Source: Lacibacter sp. H407 (GTDB taxonomy: Bacteria; Bacteroidota; Bacteroidia; Chitinophagales; Chitinophagaceae). Taken from it: a stretch of 64,000 bases of DNA. Position 1 is the stretch's first letter, and each line of letters opens with the position of its first letter. The stretch lies in assembly GCF_037892605.1 (NCBI RefSeq), contig NZ_JBBKTU010000001.1, forward strand, positions 2,108,001-2,172,000. The letters are read 5' to 3'. The notes under the pieces were generated by a model. That model searched no databases. It was not told the origin of the DNA and was given only the letters and a program-made list of their open reading frames with translations. The position numbers were made by a program, and so were the translations under genes. Of this stretch, positions 38,675 to 47,385 are shown in pieces.

Positions 38675-39229
38675 TTACTGTTTCAAATATTCCTTCGGTA
38701 TCAACAGATCTTTATTCTCTGTTTGCCAGAATACAGTAAGTATCCACCAACGTTTTCCATCATTGTATAATTGAATGCTGTTGATGCCACGCATAAACGG
38801 TTCGGCATCGGTTGCGGTTCTTCTTGCTTCATAAGTGCTGAAGCAATGAGCAATATGTCCGTATACTTCCTGCTTGCGGCTGATCTCTTTCTCAAAGAAG
38901 CCATTTTTTTCTAACGTGGGTCCACTACTTGTAATATATTCTTCTACTGTTAATACACGTTTCACTACTTCACCGGTTGGACGAACTGCAGTTGCCACTA
39001 ATTTTCCTTCGGGTAAAAATAAACTTCGCATGCGGTTCCAGTTTCTTGCTTCGCCTGCAGGTCCGCTGATCACATCGTATAAAGCAGCGATAATTGCATC
39101 CACTGTTTCCACATCTTTTGTTGCGGCAATAGCAGTGTCTGAAAAACACAGGTTCGGTTTTGCAGATAAGGTCGAAAGATTGTTTAGTAGAAGTATCGTA
39201 ATTATGAGTCCCGTTTTCATGTTCATCAT
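38675..39229 (-). CDS. Exported NTF2-like (SnoaL) protein
   Basis: A 184-residue exported protein with a signal peptide (about residues 1-23, LIITILLLNNLSTLSA). The mature part, beginning near residue 30 (DVETVDAIIAALYDVISGPAGEARNW), is an NTF2-like cone fold: helix, then strands with a conserved GINSIQLYNDGKRWWILTVFW end. Such folds bind small molecules or act as scaffolds; no catalytic set is obvious. Its start overlaps the stop of the caspase-like gene as ATGA (39226-39229), so translation is probably coupled. It converges with the amidohydrolase gene, ending one base beyond that gene. Confidence 0.7.
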   Translation of the reverse strand: MMNMKTGLIITILLLNNLSTLSAKPNLCFSDTAIAATKDVETVDAIIAALYDVISGPAGEARNWNRMRSLFLPEGKLVATAVRPTGEVVKRVLTVEEYITSSGPTLEKNGFFEKEISRKQEVYGHIAHCFSTYEARRTATDAEPFMRGINSIQLYNDGKRWWILTVFWQTENKDLLIPKEYLKQ

Positions 39230-40998
39230 TTTGCTATAAACAAAAAATTACCTCCCGGTTGATTATCGCCAAAGTTACCAAACTTGGGGCCTGGTTTTGC
39301 TTTTTCAACACCAGCCGTAAGCTCACTCCATGTTATAATGTTATCCTTGCCGCCTTTTGTACGCAATGTTTCAATAAAGCGATAGGCAAAAGGTGAGTGA
39401 AATCCCGGTCTTCCGTCCGGCACATATTCTTTGCCGCCCGATGTTAAGTAGAGTCTTGATTTGTATTGTAATTTATCGGCAATGAATTCATTTCTATCCT
39501 GATCTTCGTACAACGCATCCTCTTCATTTCGGCTGCCGCCGCCATCAAATGTGCCTCCAAAACAAACGTCGAGTACAACCATGATGTGCTTGCAGTCAAT
39601 ATTATTTATAATGTCTCTCAAAAAGCTATGTGTAATGTATGAGTCTCTTAGTGGATCGTCTTCTTTGCTTTTCGAATCTTTACAGGCAATGAAACCATTT
39701 ACAAGATCATCGTAACCGCCATGGCCGGCTATAAAGATAAAAAGCTGACTGGTGGAATCGTATTGAAATTCTTTTTTGTATTTCAATAGTGCTTTCAGAA
39801 TTTCTGCTCTTGTTGGGTTTCGAAGAAATTCTGTTTTGAAAGAAAAATTCTCTCTTAATTCCTTTTCAATTGTACCGGCATCATTTACCGGGTTGCTTAA
39901 CTGGCTCCATCCTTTGTTGCTATACTGGTTTGTACCAATAATAAGTGCCTGGTTTTTTATCGTGATCTGTTTTGTTGGCGCAGTTGTTTCTTCTTCTCCA
40001 GATCCACGGGTTTGCGATTTGGCATCGTTTGTAAAAAAGTATTCAAAATCCTTTTCATAACTCACACGTACAATTTGTTTAGTAGATGTTTGCTTGGCGT
40101 ATGAGAGAAAAGAATTGTAAATGCCCGCTTCAAATTTCATTCGTTCGTTCAAAAAATTATACATAGAGGCACGGGGTGTTCCAACAAATGCAGTGGTCAA
40201 CAAGCCGCCGGTTAAACCATCTTTATTTCTGGTTTCCATACCAAGGCCATTGTTATAAATAAAACATCTTTGTTTGGTGTTCAAGGCCATCTTTGCCGGA
40301 TCTTTTTCAATAACAAGTTTCAAAAATTCGGGAATAAAATTTTCTCCATAGCCTGCGTCAAATATTAATAGCTGCTTATTGCATTGAATATCTGCAAGGA
40401 AAGATTTTAACGTAAAACTGTTGAGTGTTCTTGACAATTGATCGAATGAAATATAATCTCCTTTTTGCGATTGCTTTGATTCCACATTTACCCGGTCGTA
40501 AAGAGGCAAAATACAGGTAGAGCCAAGTGTCTCGTTCTTTAAATTAAATGCAAAGCCAGCATAATGAAATACCAGAACATCCTCCGGTTTGGCCATGTGT
40601 TTTATTTCGTCGAAAACTTGTTGCAGTTGTTTAAACGTAGCGTTTGAATTCGATAATGTAAAAATGATGGCAGATGAATCCTGCGAAAGATGTTTTACTG
40701 TACCACCCGGTGTACTGGTGTTTTTAATAAAAAGCGGGCCATTATTGAAAGCAGAATCTGTTTTGTAGTAATAGTAATTTGCAACCTGCTCAACATCATT
40801 ACTGCAACCTGCTAATTTCGTTACTTGTTTATGATCAAAAAAAAGCGGCGGCTCATCCACTCCAATGCTAATGACATAGGTATACGATTTTTTTATCCCT
40901 TTAACGCCCGGTCCTTTTCTTGGCTGATGGGAAGAAAAAGCAAAACAAAAAAAGGATGCAAAAATGAATAATAACCGGAACGGTTTTTTACACAACAT
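39226..40998 (-). CDS. Exported caspase-like (C14) protein with two p20-type domains, the first degenerate
   Basis: A 590-residue protein with a signal peptide-like N-terminus (LLFIFASFFCFAFS). The second domain is an intact caspase p20: catalytic His H426 in FIFIAGHGGYDD and Cys C479 in LDVCFGGTF. The first domain (about residues 45-330) has the same fold landmarks but has lost both: its GHG position reads GFA (F149 in place of His), and its DACxSG position reads DAGYG (Gly216 in place of Cys). A papain-like protease is encoded divergently 90 bases away, and the NTF2-like gene overlaps downstream. C14 proteases cleave after Arg/Lys or Asp in regulated proteolysis; the target is unknown. Confidence 0.8.
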   Translation of the reverse strand: MLCKKPFRLLFIFASFFCFAFSSHQPRKGPGVKGIKKSYTYVISIGVDEPPLFFDHKQVTKLAGCSNDVEQVANYYYYKTDSAFNNGPLFIKNTSTPGGTVKHLSQDSSAIIFTLSNSNATFKQLQQVFDEIKHMAKPEDVLVFHYAGFAFNLKNETLGSTCILPLYDRVNVESKQSQKGDYISFDQLSRTLNSFTLKSFLADIQCNKQLLIFDAGYGENFIPEFLKLVIEKDPAKMALNTKQRCFIYNNGLGMETRNKDGLTGGLLTTAFVGTPRASMYNFLNERMKFEAGIYNSFLSYAKQTSTKQIVRVSYEKDFEYFFTNDAKSQTRGSGEEETTAPTKQITIKNQALIIGTNQYSNKGWSQLSNPVNDAGTIEKELRENFSFKTEFLRNPTRAEILKALLKYKKEFQYDSTSQLFIFIAGHGGYDDLVNGFIACKDSKSKEDDPLRDSYITHSFLRDIINNIDCKHIMVVLDVCFGGTFDGGGSRNEEDALYEDQDRNEFIADKLQYKSRLYLTSGGKEYVPDGRPGFHSPFAYRFIETLRTKGGKDNIITWSELTAGVEKAKPGPKFGNFGDNQPGGNFLFIAK

Positions 40999-41088
40999 AC
41001 GAATTGGTTTGGGTGCGTGTAATGTATAAATTTAATTCTACTTCCATGTTCTTTATTCCTATTTTAGTATAACATAAAACACTTAGCT

Positions 41089-42711
41089 ATGCCAATACGT
41101 ATGACAGACGATCCGCAGGATCAACAGGAACATCAAAGTAACGATGGTGGAGGCGGTGGAGGTTTTCCCGGTGGCGGAGGAAGAGGTGGAGGTGGCGGAG
41201 GTTTACTCAGCCTGTTACCATTGCTTTTGAGTTTGTTTGGGAAAGGTGGTGGTAAAGGGAAAGGAATTTTATTGTTACTGGTTGTAGCAGTGGGTGCTTA
41301 TTTTGTATTGGGTAAAGGAGGTTGTAACATCAGTGATATTGCAAGTTTAACAACCGGCGGTTTTTTGGATCCCAAGCAATTTGAAAAAGCAGAGATCTAT
41401 GAACCGTTGGCCGATGATAATACAAAAAATCCATTACCGGAATCAGCAAATCTGCAGCGTTTTTGTCCCACACCACAAAATCAGGGATCGCAGGGAAGTT
41501 GTGTTGCCTGGAGCAGTGCGTTTGCAGCACATACCATTCTTGAATCGGCACGAACAGGTAAGCAACCAAACGATGTTGCGTTCTCTCCTTCATTTATGTA
41601 CAACCAGATTGGATTAGAAGGTTGTCAAGGTTCATATATCATCCGTGCAATGGAGTTTATGACCAAGCGTGGTGATGTGCCGTACGATCAGTTTCCTTAT
41701 ACTGATCAGGATTGTGAACGTCAACCGGATAATAGTTTGCAACAACAAGCCACGCAATTTCGGATGCGTGGTTTTAACCGTTTGAGTTTAGGCGATCGGA
41801 ATGATGCAGTTGATCTGCGAGCCATCAAAGAAAATCTTGCACAAGGTGCACCTGTTGTAATTGGTATGATGGTGGGACAAAGTTTTATGCAACCAATGAT
41901 GGGACAGGATGTGTGGATACCAGCAAGTGGAGATAGAAGTATGATGGGGTTTGGCGGCCATGCCATGTGTGTGGTTGGTTATGATGATAAAAAATATGGC
42001 GGTGCATTTTTAATTATGAACAGTTGGGGACAGGAGTGGGGCACGAATGGATTTGGATGGGTGCGTTACGGCGATTTCCAAACTTATGTGCGTGAAGCCT
42101 ATGGAGTAAACCCAATGCATGCAGGAAATGAAAGTGCGCAGCAGTTTGCATGTGAAGTGGGTTTGGTGAGCGTGCAGTATGATGGCAAGAAAACAGTGGC
42201 AGGCGATTATATTTCGTTGCGAAGTATCGGAGGCAATCGTTTTGAAACAACATCACCCGTTCGTCCGGGCGATAAGTTTAAAATGGAGTTGAAGAATACA
42301 ACGGAATGTTATGTATATGTGTTCGGTAAAGAAGTAGATGGCACGAGTTATACATTGTTCCCTTATCCACGAACTGATGATCCAACGAAAACAAAATATT
42401 CTCCGTTCTGCGGTATTACCGGTGTACGTTTATTTCCAAAAGATAAAAGTATGACCCCTGACAGTATTGGTATGGGTGGACGAGATGTGATTGCTGTGGT
42501 GATCAGTAAAAAAGAACTCGATTGGTATCAACTTAATCAACAGATCAGTGCGAACCCATCAGCTGATTTTGGCACAAGATTAAACAATGCCTTAGGAAGT
42601 TCATTGATACGAAATGTGCGTTACTCCGCAACCGGAAAAGGTGCTATGCGTTTTGATGTAACAGGCGATGCTAACAATGTAGTAGCTTGTATAGTTGAGG
42701 TAACAAAATAA
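41089..42711 (+). CDS. Membrane-anchored papain-like (C1) protease with DUF4384-like C-terminus
   Basis: A 540-residue protein. Residues 1-60 are Gly-rich, followed by one membrane helix (about 60-76, GILLLLVVAVGAYFVLG). The C1 peptidase domain has its catalytic triad: C138 (NQGSQGSCVAW), H291 (FGGHAMCVVGYDD) and N311 (MNSWGQEWGTNGFGW). There is no obvious inhibitory propeptide between the helix and the catalytic Gln-Gly. The last 170 residues (for example VYVFGKEVDGTSYTLFPYPR) resemble DUF4384, a domain usually fused to caspase-like proteases. It is divergent from the caspase-like gene, and the thioesterase gene starts four bases after its stop. Confidence 0.84.
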   Translation: MPIRMTDDPQDQQEHQSNDGGGGGGFPGGGGRGGGGGGLLSLLPLLLSLFGKGGGKGKGILLLLVVAVGAYFVLGKGGCNISDIASLTTGGFLDPKQFEKAEIYEPLADDNTKNPLPESANLQRFCPTPQNQGSQGSCVAWSSAFAAHTILESARTGKQPNDVAFSPSFMYNQIGLEGCQGSYIIRAMEFMTKRGDVPYDQFPYTDQDCERQPDNSLQQQATQFRMRGFNRLSLGDRNDAVDLRAIKENLAQGAPVVIGMMVGQSFMQPMMGQDVWIPASGDRSMMGFGGHAMCVVGYDDKKYGGAFLIMNSWGQEWGTNGFGWVRYGDFQTYVREAYGVNPMHAGNESAQQFACEVGLVSVQYDGKKTVAGDYISLRSIGGNRFETTSPVRPGDKFKMELKNTTECYVYVFGKEVDGTSYTLFPYPRTDDPTKTKYSPFCGITGVRLFPKDKSMTPDSIGMGGRDVIAVVISKKELDWYQLNQQISANPSADFGTRLNNALGSSLIRNVRYSATGKGAMRFDVTGDANNVVACIVEVTK

Positions 42712-42715
42712 ATTC

Positions 42716-43201
42716 ATGAAAGAATCCGCCGCACAGTTCATCAGGCAAATCAAACATCCGGTAAAAGGAAAGTTGTTTCTGTTGCTGAAACTCCCCTCTG
42801 CTTTTTTCAGCGGCGTCCGTATTCAATCCATTGATGAAGAACGATGTGTAGTAACGGTGCCGTATAAGTGGTTTTCGCAGAATCCATTCCGTTCAATATA
42901 TTTCGCCTGCTTGGCGATGGCAGCTGAAATGACGACCGGTGTATTGGGATTGATGCAGATCATGGGACGCAAACCATCCGTATCAATGTTAGTGGTATCA
43001 TTAGAAGCAAATTATTTTAAAAAAGCAACGGATGTAACAACCTTTGTATGTGAAGATGGGAAAGCAATTGAACAGTTGGTAGATGAAGCCATTGCAACAG
43101 GTGAAGCAAGAAGTATCAAAGCAAAATCTGTTGGCCGAAACAAAGCTGGAGAGATTGTTGCAGAGTTCTATATTACATGGTCATTCAAAGCAAAGAGTTA
43201 A
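42716..43201 (+). CDS. Hotdog-fold thioesterase-like protein (DUF4442)
   Basis: A 161-residue protein that fits DUF4442, a hotdog-fold family related to PaaI/YiiD thioesterases. The central helix segment SIYFACLAMAAEMTTGVLGLMQI and the strand VSMLVVSLEANYFKKATDVTTFVCEDG are characteristic. It probably hydrolyses an acyl-CoA or acts on another acyl substrate. It begins four bases after the papain-like gene stop, so the two are likely co-transcribed, though a functional link is uncertain. Confidence 0.72.
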   Translation: MKESAAQFIRQIKHPVKGKLFLLLKLPSAFFSGVRIQSIDEERCVVTVPYKWFSQNPFRSIYFACLAMAAEMTTGVLGLMQIMGRKPSVSMLVVSLEANYFKKATDVTTFVCEDGKAIEQLVDEAIATGEARSIKAKSVGRNKAGEIVAEFYITWSFKAKS

Positions 43202-43272
43202 CTAAAAGGATCGTTTGAAAATGTATTTGCATTTTCAAATTTTCAAATTGAATCATTTTTCAAATTGTCTTT

Positions 43273-44673
43273 ATGAAGCTTTCATTTCACGGAGCTGCAC
43301 GTTGTGTTACAGGCAGCAAGCATATTCTTACACTCGTTAACGGGAAAAAATTATTACTCGATTGCGGACTGTTTCAAGGCATGGGGAAAGATACCGATGC
43401 AATGAACCGTCATTGGGGTTTTGATCCGGCAGAAATTGATTACATGATCCTGAGTCATGCACATATCGATCACAGCGGATTGATTCCGAAACTATGCAAA
43501 GACGGATACAAAGGTGATATACATTGTACCGATGCAACGGCAACGCTTACATCCGTGTTGTTGGAAGACAGTGCTGAGATACAGGAAGACGAAGTGAAAT
43601 ATGAAAACAAACGCCGGGCTGCTTCAAACATGCCTTATCTGCAACCCTTGTACACCATTGAAGATGCAAAAGCAGCCTTGGGGCGCTTTGTGCAGCAACG
43701 ATATGGAGTTTGGTTTAAAGTAGGCGAAGGCATTGAAGCCATGTTTACAGATGCAGGACATATTATTGGCAGTTCCTGTGTACATATTAGAGTAACGGAG
43801 AACGGTAAAACAAAGTGTATTACATTTTCGGGTGATATAGGCCGTTATCGGGATGTGATCTTAAAATCACCGGAAGTATTTCCACAAGCTGATGTTATTA
43901 TCATGGAGTCAACCTACGGTAACAGCCTGCACGATAATGCGGTGTCAACACCCGATCAGTTGTTACGATGGATTGAAAAAGCCTGTTTGCAAAAGAAAGG
44001 TAAGCTGATTGTACCTGCATTTAGCGTTGGACGTACGCAGGAATTATTATACGATCTGAATCAACTGGAACTGGAACGACGCTTACCTGATCTTGAGTAC
44101 TTTGTAGATAGTCCGCTGAGTATTGAAGCAACACAAATTGTAAAGAGTTATCCCGGCTATTTCAATAAGCGTATTCAAAAAGTATTACAAACCGACAATG
44201 ATCCATTTGGATTTAAAGGATTGAAGTTTGTGAAATCAGTAGAGGAATCAAAATTATTAAACTTTAAAAGCGGCCCATATGTGGTGATCAGTGCAAGTGG
44301 TATGGCCGATGCAGGACGAGTAAAACATCACATCAATAACACAATTGAAAACAGCCGTAATACTATTTTGCTCACGGGGTATTGTGAACCACGTTCATTA
44401 GGTGGAAAGTTATTAGATGGACGAAAAGAAGTGAAGATATTCGGCGTAGAAAAAGAAGTGCATGCAGAGATCGGACAAATTCGCAGCATGAGTGCACATG
44501 GTGATTATGAAGATATGAGTCAATGGCTGGCATGCCAGGATCCAAAACTCGTCGACAAATTATTTCTTGTGCATGGCGAGTACGATGTGCAGCATGCCTT
44601 TCAGCAACGCTTAATGCGTAAAGGATTTACAGATGTAGTAATTCCGGAAATGCATTTTGAAATAGGGATATAA
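43273..44673 (+). CDS. Metallo-beta-lactamase/beta-CASP ribonuclease-like protein
   Basis: A 466-residue cytoplasmic nuclease of the CPSF73/KsgA-like beta-CASP group. The zinc site is HAHIDH at residues 62-67 (H62, H64, D66, H67), with later ligands in GHIIGSSCVH and FSGDIGR. Beta-CASP motifs include FVDSPLSIEATQ, SGMADAGRVKHH and, at the C-terminus, MSAHGDYEDM, the RNA-metabolising (RMMBL) signature. It probably processes or degrades RNA. It follows the thioesterase gene by 71 bases and has its own weak hairpin downstream. Confidence 0.87.
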   Translation: MKLSFHGAARCVTGSKHILTLVNGKKLLLDCGLFQGMGKDTDAMNRHWGFDPAEIDYMILSHAHIDHSGLIPKLCKDGYKGDIHCTDATATLTSVLLEDSAEIQEDEVKYENKRRAASNMPYLQPLYTIEDAKAALGRFVQQRYGVWFKVGEGIEAMFTDAGHIIGSSCVHIRVTENGKTKCITFSGDIGRYRDVILKSPEVFPQADVIIMESTYGNSLHDNAVSTPDQLLRWIEKACLQKKGKLIVPAFSVGRTQELLYDLNQLELERRLPDLEYFVDSPLSIEATQIVKSYPGYFNKRIQKVLQTDNDPFGFKGLKFVKSVEESKLLNFKSGPYVVISASGMADAGRVKHHINNTIENSRNTILLTGYCEPRSLGGKLLDGRKEVKIFGVEKEVHAEIGQIRSMSAHGDYEDMSQWLACQDPKLVDKLFLVHGEYDVQHAFQQRLMRKGFTDVVIPEMHFEIGI

Positions 44674-44679
44674 CAGAAA

Positions 44680-44699
44680 GCCCCCGGTAAACCAGGGGC
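44680..44699 (+). terminator. Weak hairpin after the beta-CASP gene
   Basis: GCCCC at 44680-44684 pairs with GGGGC at 44695-44699, with an inner GGT/ACC pairing. No T run follows, so termination is uncertain. Confidence 0.45.
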
Positions 44700-44742
44700 C
44701 CAATTGAAAAATCCAATGAGGATTTTGGGTAAACTTGTAAAA

Positions 44743-45283
44743 GGTTAGCAAGAGGTAGCAGGTTAGCAACTGTCATAATTATACCAGAACCAGCAGCATC
44801 ATAAAACAGGTCAGGCGGTTAACAACATTCACTTCTATGCAAAAAGGCGTTCAGGTGTTGTTGTTCTACGATGCGGATCTTGCGTAAACAAGTTGTGTTT
44901 TTTGAGTAAAAGGTGTAGGCGGTTAGCAACTTTGTTTGTCCGTACCAAGAGACCAATGAATATTTTTTACGGGCGAATTTGTTTTGTAGTTCTTACGTAA
45001 ACCGGTTGCAGATTGGAATAACTGTGTGGGTTAGCCAACTTGTTGTTGATAAGGTCCAGCACGTTCTTTATTGTTGTTGTGATCGATTTCATGTTTTGTA
45101 GAGTTTGGGTAAACAAGTTGTGGTTTGAGTAAAAGGTGTAGGTGGTTAGCAACTTTGTTTGTCCGTACCAAGAGACCAAATAATATTTTTAAGTTTTACA
45201 ATGTAGAGTTTGGGTAAACAAGTTGTGGTTTGGGTAAAAGGTGTAGGTGGTTAGCAACTTGTTTGTCCGTACCAAGAGACCAA
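44743..45283. repeat. Degenerate tandem repeat array, about 105-bp unit
   Basis: The motif GGTTAGCAAC recurs at about 44743, 44761, 44817, 44921, 45029 (one insertion), 45144 and 45249, mostly 104-115 bases apart. Three copies (ending 44956, 45179 and 45283) also share about 70 bases, including GTCCGTACCAAGAGACCAA. The region, 44674-45283, has no convincing gene; a 41-codon minus-strand frame at 44967-45092 lies inside it but is probably fortuitous. Every shared copy ends like the 3' end of the adjoining T9SS gene. Confidence 0.8.
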
Positions 45284-46522
45284 TTAATATTTTATAAATT
45301 TCGAAGTGGTGGAGGCAATAGAGCTGCTCACTTTCAAAATATAAGTTCCGCTGTTGAGCTGTTGTACCTGCAACTGTTGTACCTGTGCAGCATTCTTCGT
45401 TTGGAAACGTTGCATCAATAAACCGCTGCTGTTAAATACCTCGTAGGTTACAGCTTTATCCTGCCACTCGGTTGGGATCATTACACGCACTTCGTTTGCA
45501 ACCGGGTTAGGGAATGTGCTGATGAGTACTTTTGTTTCTTCACTTGTCAAACGCACCATTCTTGTTTCAGAATAAGTGAATGTTCCATCAACATCAACCA
45601 TTTTCAAGCGGTAGTACACAATTTTTGCTGTGCTGTTCTGTAAATTGTCTTTGTACTTGTAGCTGTATTCTGCATTTGAAGTGTTTTGTTCAGTAAACAG
45701 AACGGCAGCTTCAGTAAAACTTCTTGCATCTGTACTTTTTTCAATTACAAAGTGACTGAAGTTATAGTGGTTCGTTGTGGTCCAGCCCAATGTTGCATTT
45801 TTATCACGCAGCGTTGCCTGGAAGTTTATTAATGAAACCGGTAATGAAGAAGGCAGTGTATAGTTGAAGAAGTATAAACTGTATTGTCTGGAAGCATGCG
45901 AACCTGTGGTTGAATTTGTTCCGAATTTTACATCAAATGTTGAGATGTTGATACCGCTCACCTGGAACATTACTTCTGTTGCTGAAGTGCTGATGCCGCC
46001 AATTTCAACTCCAGCTGTATTACGGGCAATTACACGGTTGGTGCTGTTCTCCAGTTCAATGTGTGACACCGCATTCATTAAGGTTGATACGCCGTTATTC
46101 ATGTTCAATTCGGCAAACTCTTTCACTTGATTGCTTCCATCAATATCAAGAATGTTGGCATTCAATGTGGGAAACAAAAACGGAAGACCGGTTGTAGTAT
46201 TTTCAAACGCAAATGTGAAGGTTACAAACGATTCACCATGTCCACCTGATTTGATCAGTGGCTGAAAACCGCCATTATAACCAAACCCGTTTTCATCCAT
46301 GTGTAAAATGGTGCTTCCGTTTTCGATATGGCTGATGGTTACAAACGCTCTTACGAACGGAGCCACATTGTCATAGCGATAAACAGCGCCCTGTTCAAGG
46401 TCGGTGCCACTCACTAATACCGGGTTGTTAAATGCTAATTGGGAGAAACTAACCTGAAAAATTACGGTTAGAGAAAGTACGAGCGCTACGGCTCTTTTTA
46501 CTGTTGGGTAGAGGTACGACAT
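45284..46522 (-). CDS. Secreted protein with T9SS type A sorting domain
   Basis: A 412-residue exported protein. Signal peptide about residues 1-27 (ALVLSLTVIFQVSFSQ). Residues 30-225 are a beta-rich region of unknown function. A fibronectin-like segment follows (SLINFQATLRDKNATLGWTT...FSHFVIEKSTDARSF), and the C-terminal ~80 residues are the T9SS type A sorting domain (STFPNPVANEVRVMI ... LLMQRFQ ... LNSGTYILKVSS). The signal directs export through the outer membrane by the type IX system. The repeat array starts right at its stop codon. The role of the beta region is unknown. Confidence 0.82.
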   Translation of the reverse strand: MSYLYPTVKRAVALVLSLTVIFQVSFSQLAFNNPVLVSGTDLEQGAVYRYDNVAPFVRAFVTISHIENGSTILHMDENGFGYNGGFQPLIKSGGHGESFVTFTFAFENTTTGLPFLFPTLNANILDIDGSNQVKEFAELNMNNGVSTLMNAVSHIELENSTNRVIARNTAGVEIGGISTSATEVMFQVSGINISTFDVKFGTNSTTGSHASRQYSLYFFNYTLPSSLPVSLINFQATLRDKNATLGWTTTNHYNFSHFVIEKSTDARSFTEAAVLFTEQNTSNAEYSYKYKDNLQNSTAKIVYYRLKMVDVDGTFTYSETRMVRLTSEETKVLISTFPNPVANEVRVMIPTEWQDKAVTYEVFNSSGLLMQRFQTKNAAQVQQLQVQQLNSGTYILKVSSSIASTTSKFIKY

Positions 46523-47059
46523 TATTTTTTGTTTTAATAGGGATCGAATCGGTACAGGCCTTTTGGAACGGATCTAATGATTCTTACTACTCGTCTGCTG
46601 GATTAACTATCAATTCGTCTAAGGGTATCTGCTTATCTGGAACAAAGTTGCACCGAGTTTTTAACATGTGCAATAGTAGAACTACGACTTGGTATACGTT
46701 AAACTACGCAACCGTAATTTTCACACATCAAATGCATTGAAAATCAAGCGATATGATCGAAGAAAAATTTAAAAATAGTTGAAAAGTATTTTGAAAAATC
46801 CTGAAACCTGGGTGCTTGCGATACATTTTAGTGTTCATTTTCTGCAAAATTCACCACGTAAAAACTGGGGAGGTGTTGTAATTATGCTGTTGTTTTTCCC
46901 AACATCACCGTATTATTTCAGGAGGAGTGAGTTGAGTGAGGAAACATGAACAGGATGAGAGTTGATTTGTAAAGAACCTGTGTAATTCAGTTTAGAAAGA
47001 AATGGAAGTTTTGCCTGTATTAATCTGGAGTTCCGGGTAGACGAGGGTTCTTAAACAAA
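46523..47059. other. Gene-free stretch upstream of the T9SS gene
   Basis: About 540 bases with no plausible gene. It is AT-rich, and I see no promoter box matching the consensus, repeat or RNA. It presumably holds the T9SS gene's promoter. Confidence 0.4.
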
Positions 47060-47084
47060 AAAGCCCCGCTGTTTGCGGGGCTTT
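47060..47084 (-). terminator. Intrinsic terminator after tRNA-Glu
   Basis: A 10-bp perfect stem AAAGCCCCGC with a five-base loop starts one base past the tRNA 3' end on the minus strand. Confidence 0.85.
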
Positions 47085-47085
47085 G

Positions 47086-47157
47086 TACCACGTACGGGAT
47101 TCGAACCCGTGATTCCTCCGTGAAAGGGAGGCGTCTTAACCCCTTGACCAACGCGGC
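47086..47157 (-). tRNA. tRNA-Glu (UUC anticodon)
   Basis: A 72-nt cloverleaf on the minus strand. The acceptor stem GCCGCGU pairs with ACGUGGU, the anticodon loop reads CUUUCAC with anticodon UUC, and the T loop is GGUUCGAAUCC. The discriminator base is A; CCA is not encoded. A consensus promoter lies 18 bases upstream and a terminator follows immediately. Confidence 0.93.
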
Positions 47158-47174
47158 GTTGTTTTTTGGGAGTG

Positions 47175-47205
47175 CAAAGATAGGATTGGGCATGTTACCT
47201 CCCAA
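47175..47205 (-). promoter_or_regulatory. Promoter of tRNA-Glu
   Basis: On the minus strand, TTG at 47203-47205 and TATCTTTG at 47175-47182 are 20 bases apart, matching the Bacteroidota consensus. The box ends 17 bases before the tRNA 5' end. Confidence 0.72.
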
Positions 47206-47342
47206 ACAATTTTCAAGATTTTATTCCAGCCCTTGGCAAGCATCCTAAACCTGCACATCTATTCCAATGAACGGAATCGTTTGTGTGAACATGTTTATCT
47301 GCTTCAATCCAAAAACTAACGGTGTTTAATCTGTAATCTCGT

Positions 47343-47350
47343 TACCTTCG
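47343..47350 (+). promoter_or_regulatory. Possible -7 element of gapA
   Basis: TACCTTCG resembles TAnnTTTG with one mismatch and lies about 36 bases upstream of the gapA start. No TTG box is seen at the right spacing. Confidence 0.4.
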
Positions 47351-47385
47351 CAGCGCATTTTTATAACTACTAAATTTAATTTCTC

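Noticed and set aside
44743-45283. CRISPR-like array
   Set aside because: The repeated units are about 105 bases, degenerate and without distinct spacers of equal size, and no cas gene is nearby.
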